Source of the DNA: a virus
IMG/VR virus record: IMGVR_UViG_3300030331_002347
Coordinates: 1 to 30,030 of that record
Strand: one strand, 5' to 3'
DNA: 30,030 nt
A program made the translations under genes and the position numbers. This document shows positions 1 to 8,933 of this stretch, in pieces; position 1 is the stretch's first letter, and each line of letters starts with the position of its first letter. The notes beneath the pieces were generated by a model. The model was not told the DNA's origin, searched no databases, and saw nothing but the letters and a program-made list of their open reading frames with translations.

Positions 1-1
1 T

Positions 2-337
2 ATGAGAAGCCGTATGAACTTGCTTGGCATTAACCAACCGATTCAACAAGAGAATCCTTTGCAAGCACTGCTTACAGGGCTTCAAGTAGGAACCTCTATG
101 CAGTCAGTCGCTCAAGATTGGGGGTCTAGAAGAGTTGACGTTTCAAATGCTGGCAGAGCTATACCTGTTGTGGGCCGCGCAGTTTCTGTAAGAGACGATA
201 CGCCACCGAGAAGACCCGTTATTGAATCTGTAACTCCTGCAAGAAGTCTTTCGTTTACAAATGTAACTCCCGATTTGCCTTCAGGCGCAGGATTCATAGA
301 CCCTATCGGACCTTTCTCAATTCTTCCACCTTTATAA
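2..337 (+). CDS. Small virion-module protein, possibly 5'-truncated
   Basis: I do not recognise a family. The reading frame is open from the window edge; the first ATG is at base 2 and a second at 14, so the true start may lie outside the window. The protein is at least 111 aa, rich in Pro, Ser and Val, has no membrane segment, and ends in a Pro-rich, hydrophobic tail. It sits 14 bp before two very large proteins in the position where T7 has gp14, the small internal virion protein, followed by gp15 and gp16. Position therefore suggests a virion or assembly protein, but no residue-level similarity to gp14 is visible to me. Confidence 0.55.
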   Translation: MRSRMNLLGINQPIQQENPLQALLTGLQVGTSMQSVAQDWGSRRVDVSNAGRAIPVVGRAVSVRDDTPPRRPVIESVTPARSLSFTNVTPDLPSGAGFIDPIGPFSILPPL

Positions 338-351
338 TTTAACAAGCAAAC

Positions 352-2757
352 ATGGCTAAGAAACCAAGAACTCAAGTTGAGGCTAAGAAATCAAGAACTC
401 AAGTTGACTACAATCCAGGTCAAGCAAGCCTCCAAGGGGGCGTAGGGGCTTCAGCAGGAAACTACAGAGTAGCTGTAGCGCCTACACCAAAGACTAATGC
501 TGCCCTCCAGTTTGCCTCTGTAATCAACCAGCTCCCTAACGCTGCCGGTCAGCTTACAAACTATGCTAACAAAGTAGCCACTGACAGGGTGTCTCAGATG
601 TCTGATGACGAGATTCTTGAAGAGCTGTCGGCTGGTGATAAGGAAACCTTTAGCATCCTTAAATACAACAAGACGTTTAACTACGAGCTGGTTAAGAGGA
701 AGTATTTGATGGAGCAACAGAACATGGCCAACGAGTATGACACTTTGGCTTCTGACTTGGGAAACAACCCAGATTCAGCAGACATTGATACCGCCATAGC
801 CAACATGGAGTCCGATTTGTTTGCCAAGTTTAGCAAGGGGATGACAAACGACCTCCAGATGCAAGCTCACAAAGCGCTTTGGAATGCAACTACAACGCCT
901 CTAAAAGCTCAAGCGTTTAGTAAATACAAGGCTCTTAAAGAAGAGGCTACTAAGATGGTTATTGAGTCTAACGCAATGGAACAGACGTTTTACTCTGGAG
1001 ACATTACGGATGGATTTAGAATCATAAAAAACGGGTTAGACGATTTAGGCGTTCCTAAAAAAGAACAAACTCAAAGGTTAATGAAGGCTACTAATGCTTA
1101 CTTTGACCGCCTTATGTTCAATGGTCGGTTTGACGAAGCAGAAGCCATGATAGGACAAGCAGAAGCATTTGAGTTTTACTCTGGGGCTAAACTTGGAGGA
1201 ATTGCGGAATACAAATCTAATTTTATAGATATGAGTCTTAGAGTTAGAAACGCAAAACAAGCTTTAAACGAAGAAGACGAAGTAAGTAAAACAGACCGTA
1301 GAAGAGCACATAGAGGTAAAGTAAACTCAACAGCTTCCGCTTTGCTTTCTAATTTACCTGTAACTGATCTTGTGTTTGCAGGAATTAAAGACACATTTTT
1401 AGACTTAAACCCCGGATTTACGGAAGAAGAAGTTACTGAAATAGCTAAAGAAATTTCTGATGCTCCAACAAAATTAACTAAATTTAAAGATTTGTATCAA
1501 AGATACGGAGGGTCGCTAAATAAAAATAGATCAGATTACACAAAACAACTTTTTGAATCAACAAGAGAAGAAACAAATAAATACTTTCTTGAGTTAGGAA
1601 AAGACAGTCCTTACGAGTATGTGTTTACAGAAAAACAAAAAGAAGAGCTTGTAAACAAAGCCATTATTTTCTTTGAAGATAATCCAGAAGCTTCTGTGAA
1701 AGAATTTTTAACAGCAGAAGGCAAAGGAAATTTAGCTCCGGGGCTTATTCCTAATGAGCTGTATAACATTAAAAAAGAAGCAACAAGAGGGTTTTGGGTT
1801 AAAACTACACCAGAATACACTCAGCTTTCAAACAGAGTTAAAGCAAGGTTTAATAGCATTAGAGATGAATTAACTAGAGCAAGGTTAACATTAAATCCAG
1901 AGCTTAGTAGTAGGATAGATACAGCAGAATTAGATACGTTTGCTTTGCTTCAAGGAGAAGTATTAGAAAAAGCAGCAGAACTTGTTATTCCAGATAATTT
2001 TATAGGACCACCAATTGAGGATACAAATAAAAACAATTTAATTAAAGAGTTTATTGAAGACCGGCTAAACAAAGCTGTAGCAATAGAAAAAGCACTGATA
2101 GATTCAAAAGAAGCAGCTAATACTTTTAGTAAATTAGTTGATTTAACAGGTGTTTCTTCTGACTACACAGAAGATAAAGATAACTTTTTAGACTTTGGAA
2201 AATATGAAGACGATACTGTAGCTAAAGAAATACAAAAAGCTTTAGATGCTGATTTAAATAAAAAAGACTACGGACACCTATATTATTTTGAACAAGCCGC
2301 TAACGATAACAAAATAAAGGTTAAAAAAGACGGGCCAACTTTTCCAGGATTAACAGAAGGTAAAAGAGAAATGAATCTGGCAGAAGTTAAAGCAGCGTTT
2401 CAAGGAGAAGCACTTAAAAAAGCTTACACAACTATGGTTCAAGCTAGTGACGCCCAAGCACTAAGAGCCACTCATTTAATTTACGGCTATCCAGAATGGA
2501 ACCCAGCATCTGCAGCTCATCTTAAATTATCTAAACTTTCGTATGTAGACGTTAAGCTATTTAAAGACGCAGGAGAGCTAGTTGACGTAACTAACCGATG
2601 GGCAGAAGCATTTAACGATCAAGATTCAATTTTTTCTGTAAGTAAACAAAAAGCACAACAAATAGAAAAATCTATAAAAGAAGCAACATCATTTGGTCTT
2701 AGTTCTCCTTCCGATGTAGCTGAGTTTAGAAGAACTCAAAGAAGTTTATTATTTTAA
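352..2757 (+). CDS. Large internal virion protein, gp15 position
   Basis: An 801-aa, mostly helical, charged protein with no signal peptide or membrane segment. It lies between a small protein and a 1634-aa protein, the T7 gp14-gp15-gp16 order, and its length is close to T7 gp15 (about 750 aa), which forms part of the periplasm-spanning ejection tube. This is inferred from position and size, as I see no diagnostic motif. The N-terminus carries a 9-aa tandem duplication (AKKPRTQVE then AKKSRTQVD). Base use changes inside the gene: the first 600-700 bases are visibly richer in G+C than the remainder, which is full of AAA, GAA and TTA codons. The start follows an A-rich leader lacking a Shine-Dalgarno sequence. 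The next gene begins 3 bases after the stop. Confidence 0.7.
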   Translation: MAKKPRTQVEAKKSRTQVDYNPGQASLQGGVGASAGNYRVAVAPTPKTNAALQFASVINQLPNAAGQLTNYANKVATDRVSQMSDDEILEELSAGDKETFSILKYNKTFNYELVKRKYLMEQQNMANEYDTLASDLGNNPDSADIDTAIANMESDLFAKFSKGMTNDLQMQAHKALWNATTTPLKAQAFSKYKALKEEATKMVIESNAMEQTFYSGDITDGFRIIKNGLDDLGVPKKEQTQRLMKATNAYFDRLMFNGRFDEAEAMIGQAEAFEFYSGAKLGGIAEYKSNFIDMSLRVRNAKQALNEEDEVSKTDRRRAHRGKVNSTASALLSNLPVTDLVFAGIKDTFLDLNPGFTEEEVTEIAKEISDAPTKLTKFKDLYQRYGGSLNKNRSDYTKQLFESTREETNKYFLELGKDSPYEYVFTEKQKEELVNKAIIFFEDNPEASVKEFLTAEGKGNLAPGLIPNELYNIKKEATRGFWVKTTPEYTQLSNRVKARFNSIRDELTRARLTLNPELSSRIDTAELDTFALLQGEVLEKAAELVIPDNFIGPPIEDTNKNNLIKEFIEDRLNKAVAIEKALIDSKEAANTFSKLVDLTGVSSDYTEDKDNFLDFGKYEDDTVAKEIQKALDADLNKKDYGHLYYFEQAANDNKIKVKKDGPTFPGLTEGKREMNLAEVKAAFQGEALKKAYTTMVQASDAQALRATHLIYGYPEWNPASAAHLKLSKLSYVDVKLFKDAGELVDVTNRWAEAFNDQDSIFSVSKQKAQQIEKSIKEATSFGLSSPSDVAEFRRTQRSLLF
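355..407 (+). repeat. 27-bp tandem duplication at the start of the virion gene
   Basis: Two adjacent copies (355-380 and 382-407) differ by a single C/T across 26 bases and keep the reading frame. They duplicate the nine residues AKK(P/S)RTQV(E/D). Near-identity suggests a recent slippage event or a gain tolerated at a flexible, basic N-terminus. Confidence 0.9.
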
Positions 2758-2760
2758 AGT

Positions 2761-5700
2761 ATGTCTGTTGTTAATAAAGAAGAGTTTATTAGAGAGTTTG
2801 AAGAAGAAAAACAAAGACTTTCTGCTCCTGTTCTACCTCCTTTGCCCTCAAGCCTTAGTGAAGCAGATAGAGAGGCTATAAACAACATTCTGTTGGAAGA
2901 CCAAGAAGCAAAAAAACAAAGAGAAGGACAGGCACTTGGTCTTATTACAGAGCTTGGAGGAGGACTAGGTGCTTCTATTGCTACAAAAAGCGGAGCAAGA
3001 GCAGCTAAAGCAGGACAACAAGCTAAGTATCTTTTAAACTTCTTTAGAGGAGCAAAAGCAACTTCTGTTGCTGGGATAGCTGCTCCTGAACCTGTTAGCT
3101 CTGTCGTGGGAGTAGCTGGGTTTGCTCTTACTGAAGCAGCTATATGGGGTCTTTCTAATTACTTTGCACAACAGGTAAGAAAATCTTACGGACTTCAAGA
3201 AGCTACAAGAGCTAGTGAGGTAATGACGGCTGCTGCTTTTGGAATCATGGCAGTTCCTGCTGACAAGGCTGCAAGATTTGTGTCAGGAGGCGTTATTTCT
3301 TATCCATTAAAACTAACAAATCAAATATTAGGTAAAAAGACTCTTGGGTTAAAACAAAAGCTTGTCGTAAAAGGAAGCGAAATAGCTGTTAGTGGTGCTG
3401 TTCTTGGAGCAGCAGAGACAGCTTTACGGCAAGAAGTAGCCTTGCAACTTAATGAAGAAGGAGCAACAAGAGACACTATTGAGTATCTTTACGCTGTTGG
3501 GGTTGGCGCAGGATTAAATTCTTTGTTTCACATACTTGCTAAATTTGGTCCTCAAGGAGTAAAAATAGCAAAAGACCTTGTAACTAGATCTTCTAAAAAA
3601 CAAAGAGCATTATCAGATCCTATTAGTGCAGAAATAAAAGAACTACAAGCAAAAGCAAAAAAACTTAAGGGAAGGCAAAAATACGCAGTAAACGCTAGAA
3701 TTCATACGCTCAGACAAAAGAAAGAAGACATAGAGCTAGCTGCTGATATTTTAGAGGATTTTGGTGATGAGCTTAACGTAGCTACTAAAGAAACTGATAA
3801 GCCAGCAGTAGTTAAAGAAGAGCCCGTTATTGACTTAGATGTTGTAGAAACTGAAGCGCCAGTTGTTAAAGAAAAACAAGAACCTAATGAAGCACCTGTA
3901 GCAGAAGAAAAAGGAGAAACAGAGCTTCTTCCTGAAGGATTTAAAGAAGAACTAGAAGAGTTTACCGGAAGCGATCAATATGAAGAGTTGATTATTTCTG
4001 GCGATGCTTTAGCTGACGGGATTCCAAAAGAAGAATGGCCCGCTTTTATTAACGCTGGCACAAAAATTATTGCAAGAGGACATGCGTTCCAAGAAAACGC
4101 TCTTAGGAACTTTATTAGCGGCACAAACAGAACTGAAAGCTTGAGAGGATTACTAGCCTCGATAAATCAAGAAATTAGAATTACTCAGAATGTTACAGGA
4201 CCGCTTACAAAAGTTGCAGGTTCTAGTGTCAAAGGTGCTGACATAGCAACAACAGTTACTGGGCGCGGGAGTAGGTATTCTATTGAAACGATGGACAAGC
4301 TGGAAAAGCTTAAAAACCTCCAGACACTGCTCAAAAAAACACTAGACGATCCAGACTTAGATGACGATTTTGTAGAGGCTGCTCAAGGATATCTTACTAC
4401 AAAAGACAAACTTCGTAAGAAGCAAAGACAAAAAGCTAGAGAAGAAGCAAAAGGGGAACAGGTAGTAAACCTGGAAACCAGAGTAAAGGAACTTGAGGAA
4501 AAACTTGCGGAAAAGAAAGCAGTAGAGGCTGGAAAGCCAGCAAAGCAACCAAAGACTGCAAAGGAAAAAGCAGAAGCCCAGCTCGAAAAAGAGCAACAGG
4601 ATTTTGTTGAGGGTAAGCAAGACGAAGCGCCAAAGAAAGCAGCTAACAAAGAAGACGCAGAGCTTCAGGAACTAAGAGAGCGCATAGCTTTCTACAAGAA
4701 AAACAAGAAAGAAGCTGCCGAAATAGAAGAGCTAGAGGCAAGTATCGACAGGCTTTCTAAGCTGGGTAAAGAAGGCGATCCTGAAAAGATTAGCAAGCTT
4801 GTTAGCAGTAAACCCAAGTGGGCTGGTATTAAAAAAGTTAAGAGCTACCTAGAAGATCTTAGAGGTGTAAATCAAGCACTTAGAAGAGAATTAAAAAAGT
4901 CTCTTGATCCGCAGAAGACTCCTGAAAAAAAGTTTCAAGACAAGATAGAAGCTCAAAAGCAAAAGCTGCAAGACAGACTTACAGAGCTACAAGAGCGTGC
5001 TGTAGGGCCTAAAGCAAAAGCTGCTGATGAACTTGTTGATGCTAAACCAGCAAAGAAAGAAGACACCGTTGAAGAGGGTCAAACAAAAATAGAGTTTACT
5101 GATAAAGACTCAGCAGAAGTAAAAGACTTAAGAGCACGTATTAAGTCTTACGATAGATTTGAAAAAGAAGCAGCAAACTATGATGCAGTAGTTGCTGAAG
5201 AGCAGAGACTTAAAGACATCTTAAAGCGTGGAGATGCTAATGAAATGCAACAAGAGGTTGGTCGTATGCCAGGTAGGTTCAAAGGAACCGTTCAAAGCAA
5301 ATACGACAAAGCAGTCAAAGAAGTTGCTAATCGTAAGAAAGCAATGCGGACTTTTCTGACAAAGCTGGCAAAACAAGAAGAGCGCATTATTAAAGCAAAA
5401 AAAGATTACGAGTTTTACAAAGCTTATTCTGAGCTTGTTGAATCATCTATTAAAGAAGACAAAGTAAACTTTGGTTTAAAACTATATAACAAAGCGTCGA
5501 TGTATAGAAGATCGGCAATGCTTTATCAACCAACAACATTACAAGCAGCATTTCCAACAGCAATCTTTTCAGCTATACGTAATTTGTTTAGACCGATTGC
5601 TACACGCTTGTATCAAAACAAAGAAGGTCTTGGAAAAGAATTAGCAGCTATTGATTTTGAAGAAGCGCTTGGAGTCTTTACTAGTTTGTTTAAGTCCAAA

Positions 5701-7665
5701 GAAAGACAAAGAATAACAAAGACTTTTAAAAGAGCGTTTCAAGAGTTACAAGATCCTGACGCAAAGGGTTATCGACCAGACTTAAGTTTAGAAGGACTAA
5801 ACGGCGACCTGCCCAGAGGTAAAATGGCTTTGCTTAAAAAAGCCGAAAAAGACGCCAACATAAGAAAAAGAGCAGAAAATAGAATAACTAATCGTCTAGG
5901 CGACATGCTTGAGATGAACAAATTAGATTTACTTTATTCTATTCCTTACAGGGCACTTATAGGTATTGATGCAATGTCGCAATCTTGGATACGTCCAAGT
6001 CGAATTAGGGCAACAATAAGAAAAAACACTAGATTAGAGTTTCATAAAAATCCTGAAAATTTCGGGAACAGCATAGAAAAAGCTCAAGAAGTAGCAGAGC
6101 AAAGAATTAAAGAGGCTACTGAAGATGTTGATGGCCTAAACATTATGCAAGCTGTAGACGATGCAGCAGATGAAGCAGACTTAATTACAGACGATTTGTT
6201 AATGGTTAGCTCTGGAGACATGGCTAGAGCAGAACAAAAGGTTACAGATAGAATATCAAAGTCATTATCAAAGATAACTCGTCTTACTGACCCTACTCCT
6301 CTTGCATTAGCTACACGTATTATAACAGATGTATTAGCTCCTTTCTTTGGTGTAGCTTTAAAAGGCACACTTAAATTAGCTTCTTATGGTTCTGGTCCTT
6401 TTGCTGGTGCATTAAGACATAGTGGAGGAACTTTTGGACGTAATGTTAAGCGTTTGAACAAACAAAGAGAAAACTTAAAGAAACAACTAAATTTAGCTCC
6501 TGAAAAAGAACTAGAAATTAGAAGACAAATAAATGAGCTAGACCAACAAATAAGCATTAACGAAAGAAGAGCTATTCTTGTAAAACGAGAAGCTCTTACT
6601 GATATGATTATTGGTTCTACGTTTGCGGTTAGTGGTCTTGCACTTGGCTATTTTAAAGGCGCAACAGGGACACTTGCTTGGATGTCTCCAGAAGAACGAA
6701 AAAGATCAAAAGAACAACCAAACACGATAAACATTGGTGGCTTTAAAATTAATATATCAGCAGCTATTCCGTTTAACGCTATTAACCCAGCGGTTGATAT
6801 AGGTAACTATATTAGACAAGTTCAAGAAGGAAAAGATCCTGGAAAAGATTGGTATACAGTATTGGGCCAATCTTTTGCGTTTACAGCTAGAGATATTCCA
6901 GTGCTTGGTTCAATAAAAAACATCGAACAAGTCTTTTTGTCTGAAGATGTTAGAAAAGGACAGTCTTTGCTGGCTGATTTGTTTGCTACTTTTATTCCAA
7001 ATCTAGCCGGAATCAGAAAACCTACTGAACTTGCGACAAGAAAAGGAACTATTAATGATCCAATGGCTCAGGATTTTAAAGATAGAGTATTTCAAAAATC
7101 GTTTGGTTTAGCAGCAGTTAATAAGAAAAGAGATATGTTTGGTGACTACGAACAGTCAGGACAAACGAACTGGGACCTTTTAAACAGATTTAAAGCAAAA
7201 ACCTTTAAACCTCTTGAGCCTATTGAAGAGATAATTGCTCAAGACAGACAAGGTGTAATCACTAAAATTAACATGCCTAAGAGCATCAATGGTGTTGATT
7301 TATACAAATACAAAAGAAAATCAGACGGAAGAAACCTTCAGCAACTTTACGCTGATTTGTTTCAAACATTTGAAGTAAAAGAACAACTCAATGACTTTGT
7401 TCTTTCAGATACCTTTTCATCACTAGCAGATTTAAAAGCGTCGACTGGTGATTCAGAAAGACAAAAAAACCTTGGACTTCAAGAAATACAAGCAATTCTA
7501 AGTAGCTTTCACACAGACACTGAAGGATTACTTTTAGTAGCTGAAGACCTTGATGATTACATCGACGAAGAAACCGGAATGACAGCTAAAGAAATCTTTG
7601 TGCAAACTGGAGCAATCACTGAAGAAGATGTCAAAATAAAAATCCCATCCCCCATTAACCCTTAG
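2761..7665 (+). CDS. Giant internal virion protein, gp16 position
   Basis: A 1634-aa protein, longer than T7 gp16 (about 1318 aa). Residues about 30-260 are Ala/Gly-rich with several hydrophobic stretches. Residues about 280-900 are dominated by Lys, Glu, Gln and Ala and look like long coiled coil. Residues about 1185-1215 and 1280-1300 (for example LTDMIIGSTFAVSGLALGYF) are hydrophobic or amphipathic and could insert in a membrane. This layout and the gene order (two large proteins, then fibre, holin, terminase) fit the ejected core protein that crosses the host envelope. T7 gp16 has an N-terminal lytic transglycosylase domain; I see no such motif here, so the wall-cutting activity may be absent or elsewhere. 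The function is inferred from position and architecture. Confidence 0.72.
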   Translation: MSVVNKEEFIREFEEEKQRLSAPVLPPLPSSLSEADREAINNILLEDQEAKKQREGQALGLITELGGGLGASIATKSGARAAKAGQQAKYLLNFFRGAKATSVAGIAAPEPVSSVVGVAGFALTEAAIWGLSNYFAQQVRKSYGLQEATRASEVMTAAAFGIMAVPADKAARFVSGGVISYPLKLTNQILGKKTLGLKQKLVVKGSEIAVSGAVLGAAETALRQEVALQLNEEGATRDTIEYLYAVGVGAGLNSLFHILAKFGPQGVKIAKDLVTRSSKKQRALSDPISAEIKELQAKAKKLKGRQKYAVNARIHTLRQKKEDIELAADILEDFGDELNVATKETDKPAVVKEEPVIDLDVVETEAPVVKEKQEPNEAPVAEEKGETELLPEGFKEELEEFTGSDQYEELIISGDALADGIPKEEWPAFINAGTKIIARGHAFQENALRNFISGTNRTESLRGLLASINQEIRITQNVTGPLTKVAGSSVKGADIATTVTGRGSRYSIETMDKLEKLKNLQTLLKKTLDDPDLDDDFVEAAQGYLTTKDKLRKKQRQKAREEAKGEQVVNLETRVKELEEKLAEKKAVEAGKPAKQPKTAKEKAEAQLEKEQQDFVEGKQDEAPKKAANKEDAELQELRERIAFYKKNKKEAAEIEELEASIDRLSKLGKEGDPEKISKLVSSKPKWAGIKKVKSYLEDLRGVNQALRRELKKSLDPQKTPEKKFQDKIEAQKQKLQDRLTELQERAVGPKAKAADELVDAKPAKKEDTVEEGQTKIEFTDKDSAEVKDLRARIKSYDRFEKEAANYDAVVAEEQRLKDILKRGDANEMQQEVGRMPGRFKGTVQSKYDKAVKEVANRKKAMRTFLTKLAKQEERIIKAKKDYEFYKAYSELVESSIKEDKVNFGLKLYNKASMYRRSAMLYQPTTLQAAFPTAIFSAIRNLFRPIATRLYQNKEGLGKELAAIDFEEALGVFTSLFKSKERQRITKTFKRAFQELQDPDAKGYRPDLSLEGLNGDLPRGKMALLKKAEKDANIRKRAENRITNRLGDMLEMNKLDLLYSIPYRALIGIDAMSQSWIRPSRIRATIRKNTRLEFHKNPENFGNSIEKAQEVAEQRIKEATEDVDGLNIMQAVDDAADEADLITDDLLMVSSGDMARAEQKVTDRISKSLSKITRLTDPTPLALATRIITDVLAPFFGVALKGTLKLASYGSGPFAGALRHSGGTFGRNVKRLNKQRENLKKQLNLAPEKELEIRRQINELDQQISINERRAILVKREALTDMIIGSTFAVSGLALGYFKGATGTLAWMSPEERKRSKEQPNTINIGGFKINISAAIPFNAINPAVDIGNYIRQVQEGKDPGKDWYTVLGQSFAFTARDIPVLGSIKNIEQVFLSEDVRKGQSLLADLFATFIPNLAGIRKPTELATRKGTINDPMAQDFKDRVFQKSFGLAAVNKKRDMFGDYEQSGQTNWDLLNRFKAKTFKPLEPIEEIIAQDRQGVITKINMPKSINGVDLYKYKRKSDGRNLQQLYADLFQTFEVKEQLNDFVLSDTFSSLADLKASTGDSERQKNLGLQEIQAILSSFHTDTEGLLLVAEDLDDYIDEETGMTAKEIFVQTGAITEEDVKIKIPSPINP

Positions 7666-7676
7666 AGAACAATACA

Positions 7677-8525
7677 ATGGCTAACAGCTATCAAGAATAC
7701 ACATCTGGTCTTACAGGCACCAGCTTTACAGGCTTTAATGTTAAATTCATAAGCCAAGAACACCTTAAAGTTGCTACGTCAACCAACAACGGTAGTAGTT
7801 TTACGACAGGATCCCTTACGGTAACAGTGAACGGAACTACGGCTACCCTTAGTGCCGCCCCAAACACAGGGAATAATGGTGTTAACAAGATTAGAATCTT
7901 TAGAGAGACAGGGACTGCTGAACTAGTAGACTTCCAAAGCGGCTCAAGGATTACCGAGAGTGACCTAGATACCTCATACCGTCACGCTGTCTATGCAGCA
8001 CAAGAGGTATTAGAGAACGCTCCTGCTAAAGCAATAGCACAACAAGGACCAGCAGGAGCAGATGGAGTAGGAATTACAAGCGTAGCTTCAAGTAAAGTAG
8101 GATCCAACACAACAATTACAATTAAACTTAGTGACAATACCGATTCTTCTTTTGTTATTTCGGATGGAACAAACGGATCGCCAGGAACTAACAGTAGTTT
8201 TTCTAAGTTTTTTCAAAGCGCTGAAACAGCAATACCAGCGTCTCAAACTAAAGTAGAGCTAGACCACAGCTTTGAAGAAGTTCCTAAGTATTTTCAATGG
8301 GTTTTAAGATGTAAAAGCGCAGAGAACGGATACGCAGTGGGAGACGAAATAGATTTGTCAGCTCAAGGACACTCAGCAGGAAGACTTGGCTTGTATGCAA
8401 ACGCAACAAAATGTTTCTTTGTTTATGATACAAAACTTACCCTTCCAGAAGCAGACGCTAGTAACACTTGGGATGTGACTGACGCAGACTCAAACTGGAA
8501 GTTAATTTGCAGAGCTTTTGCCTAA
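7677..8525 (+). CDS. Short T7 gp17-like tail fibre / fibre adaptor
   Basis: Residues about 1-118 match the T7 tail-fibre N-terminal domain that attaches the fibre to the tail: a Y-T-x(4)-F-x-F opening, then RIFRETGTAELVDFQSGS followed by a D-L-D-x-x-x-x-H-A-V-Y-A-A-Q-E pattern, comparable to the LVDFTDGS...DLN region in gp17. Residues about 122-130 and 162-172 hold two short Gly-x-x stretches (GPAGADG, DGTNGSPG). The C-terminal 100 residues form a compact, probably beta-rich domain. At 282 aa it is about half the length of T7 gp17 (553 aa), so it may be an adaptor or a very short spike rather than a full receptor-binding fibre. The gene follows the giant virion gene by 11 bp and precedes the holin. 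Confidence 0.85.
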   Translation: MANSYQEYTSGLTGTSFTGFNVKFISQEHLKVATSTNNGSSFTTGSLTVTVNGTTATLSAAPNTGNNGVNKIRIFRETGTAELVDFQSGSRITESDLDTSYRHAVYAAQEVLENAPAKAIAQQGPAGADGVGITSVASSKVGSNTTITIKLSDNTDSSFVISDGTNGSPGTNSSFSKFFQSAETAIPASQTKVELDHSFEEVPKYFQWVLRCKSAENGYAVGDEIDLSAQGHSAGRLGLYANATKCFFVYDTKLTLPEADASNTWDVTDADSNWKLICRAFA

Positions 8526-8533
8526 CAACCCAA

Positions 8534-8689
8534 ATGAACTCACCACACATCCCATCTGCTGTGGGAATCACAGGGTTACTAGGAACCATCACTCTTAGTG
8601 ACATAAACACCATTGTTGCCATAGCGGTGGGCGTTGCGACTCTGTTTTATTTAGGCGTAAAGATATTTAAAGAATTAAGAAAAGAATGA
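8534..8689 (+). CDS. Probable small holin (single membrane segment)
   Basis: A 51-aa protein with one predicted membrane helix at residues about 24-42 (INTIVAIAVGVATLFYLGV) followed by a basic tail (KIFKELRKE). Size, topology and position between the fibre and the small terminase match T7 gp17.5, the holin that permeabilises the inner membrane and lets the endolysin reach the wall. The ATG at 8534 is preferred over an in-frame start at 8507 because it avoids overlap with the fibre gene and gives a typical holin N-terminus. The stop overlaps the next gene's start (ATGA). No obvious spanin gene accompanies it. Confidence 0.75.
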   Translation: MNSPHIPSAVGITGLLGTITLSDINTIVAIAVGVATLFYLGVKIFKELRKE

Positions 8690-8916
8690 GAAAACCGACA
8701 CAAGACAAGCTTCAGCAACTCCAGGATATACTCATTGATGAATTCATATTGAGGATACAAAGCGGTGAAGCAGCACCAGCAGACCTAAGTGCAGCCCGTC
8801 AGCTTCTAAAGGACAACGGCATCAGTGCTATGGCTTCTGCTGAGAGTCCCCTAGAAGAGTTGTGTAAGATTCTTCCATTTAACGAGGATGGCGTAGATAA
8901 AGTGGTGGGCGAATAA
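8686..8916 (+). CDS. terS: Terminase small subunit (gp18-like)
   Basis: A 76-aa, helical protein. It contains an A-D-L-S-A-A-R-Q-L-L-K-D-N-G-I segment at residues about 32-46, which I know from small terminase subunits of T7-like phages, where the N-terminal helices recognise the packaging substrate. It lies directly before the large subunit and is translationally coupled to the holin through an ATGA overlap, the same gene order as T7 17.5-18-19. It is slightly shorter than T7 gp18 (89 aa). Confidence 0.8.
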   Translation: MRKPTQDKLQQLQDILIDEFILRIQSGEAAPADLSAARQLLKDNGISAMASAESPLEELCKILPFNEDGVDKVVGE

Positions 8917-8933
8917 CAAAACCCCATAGACCC

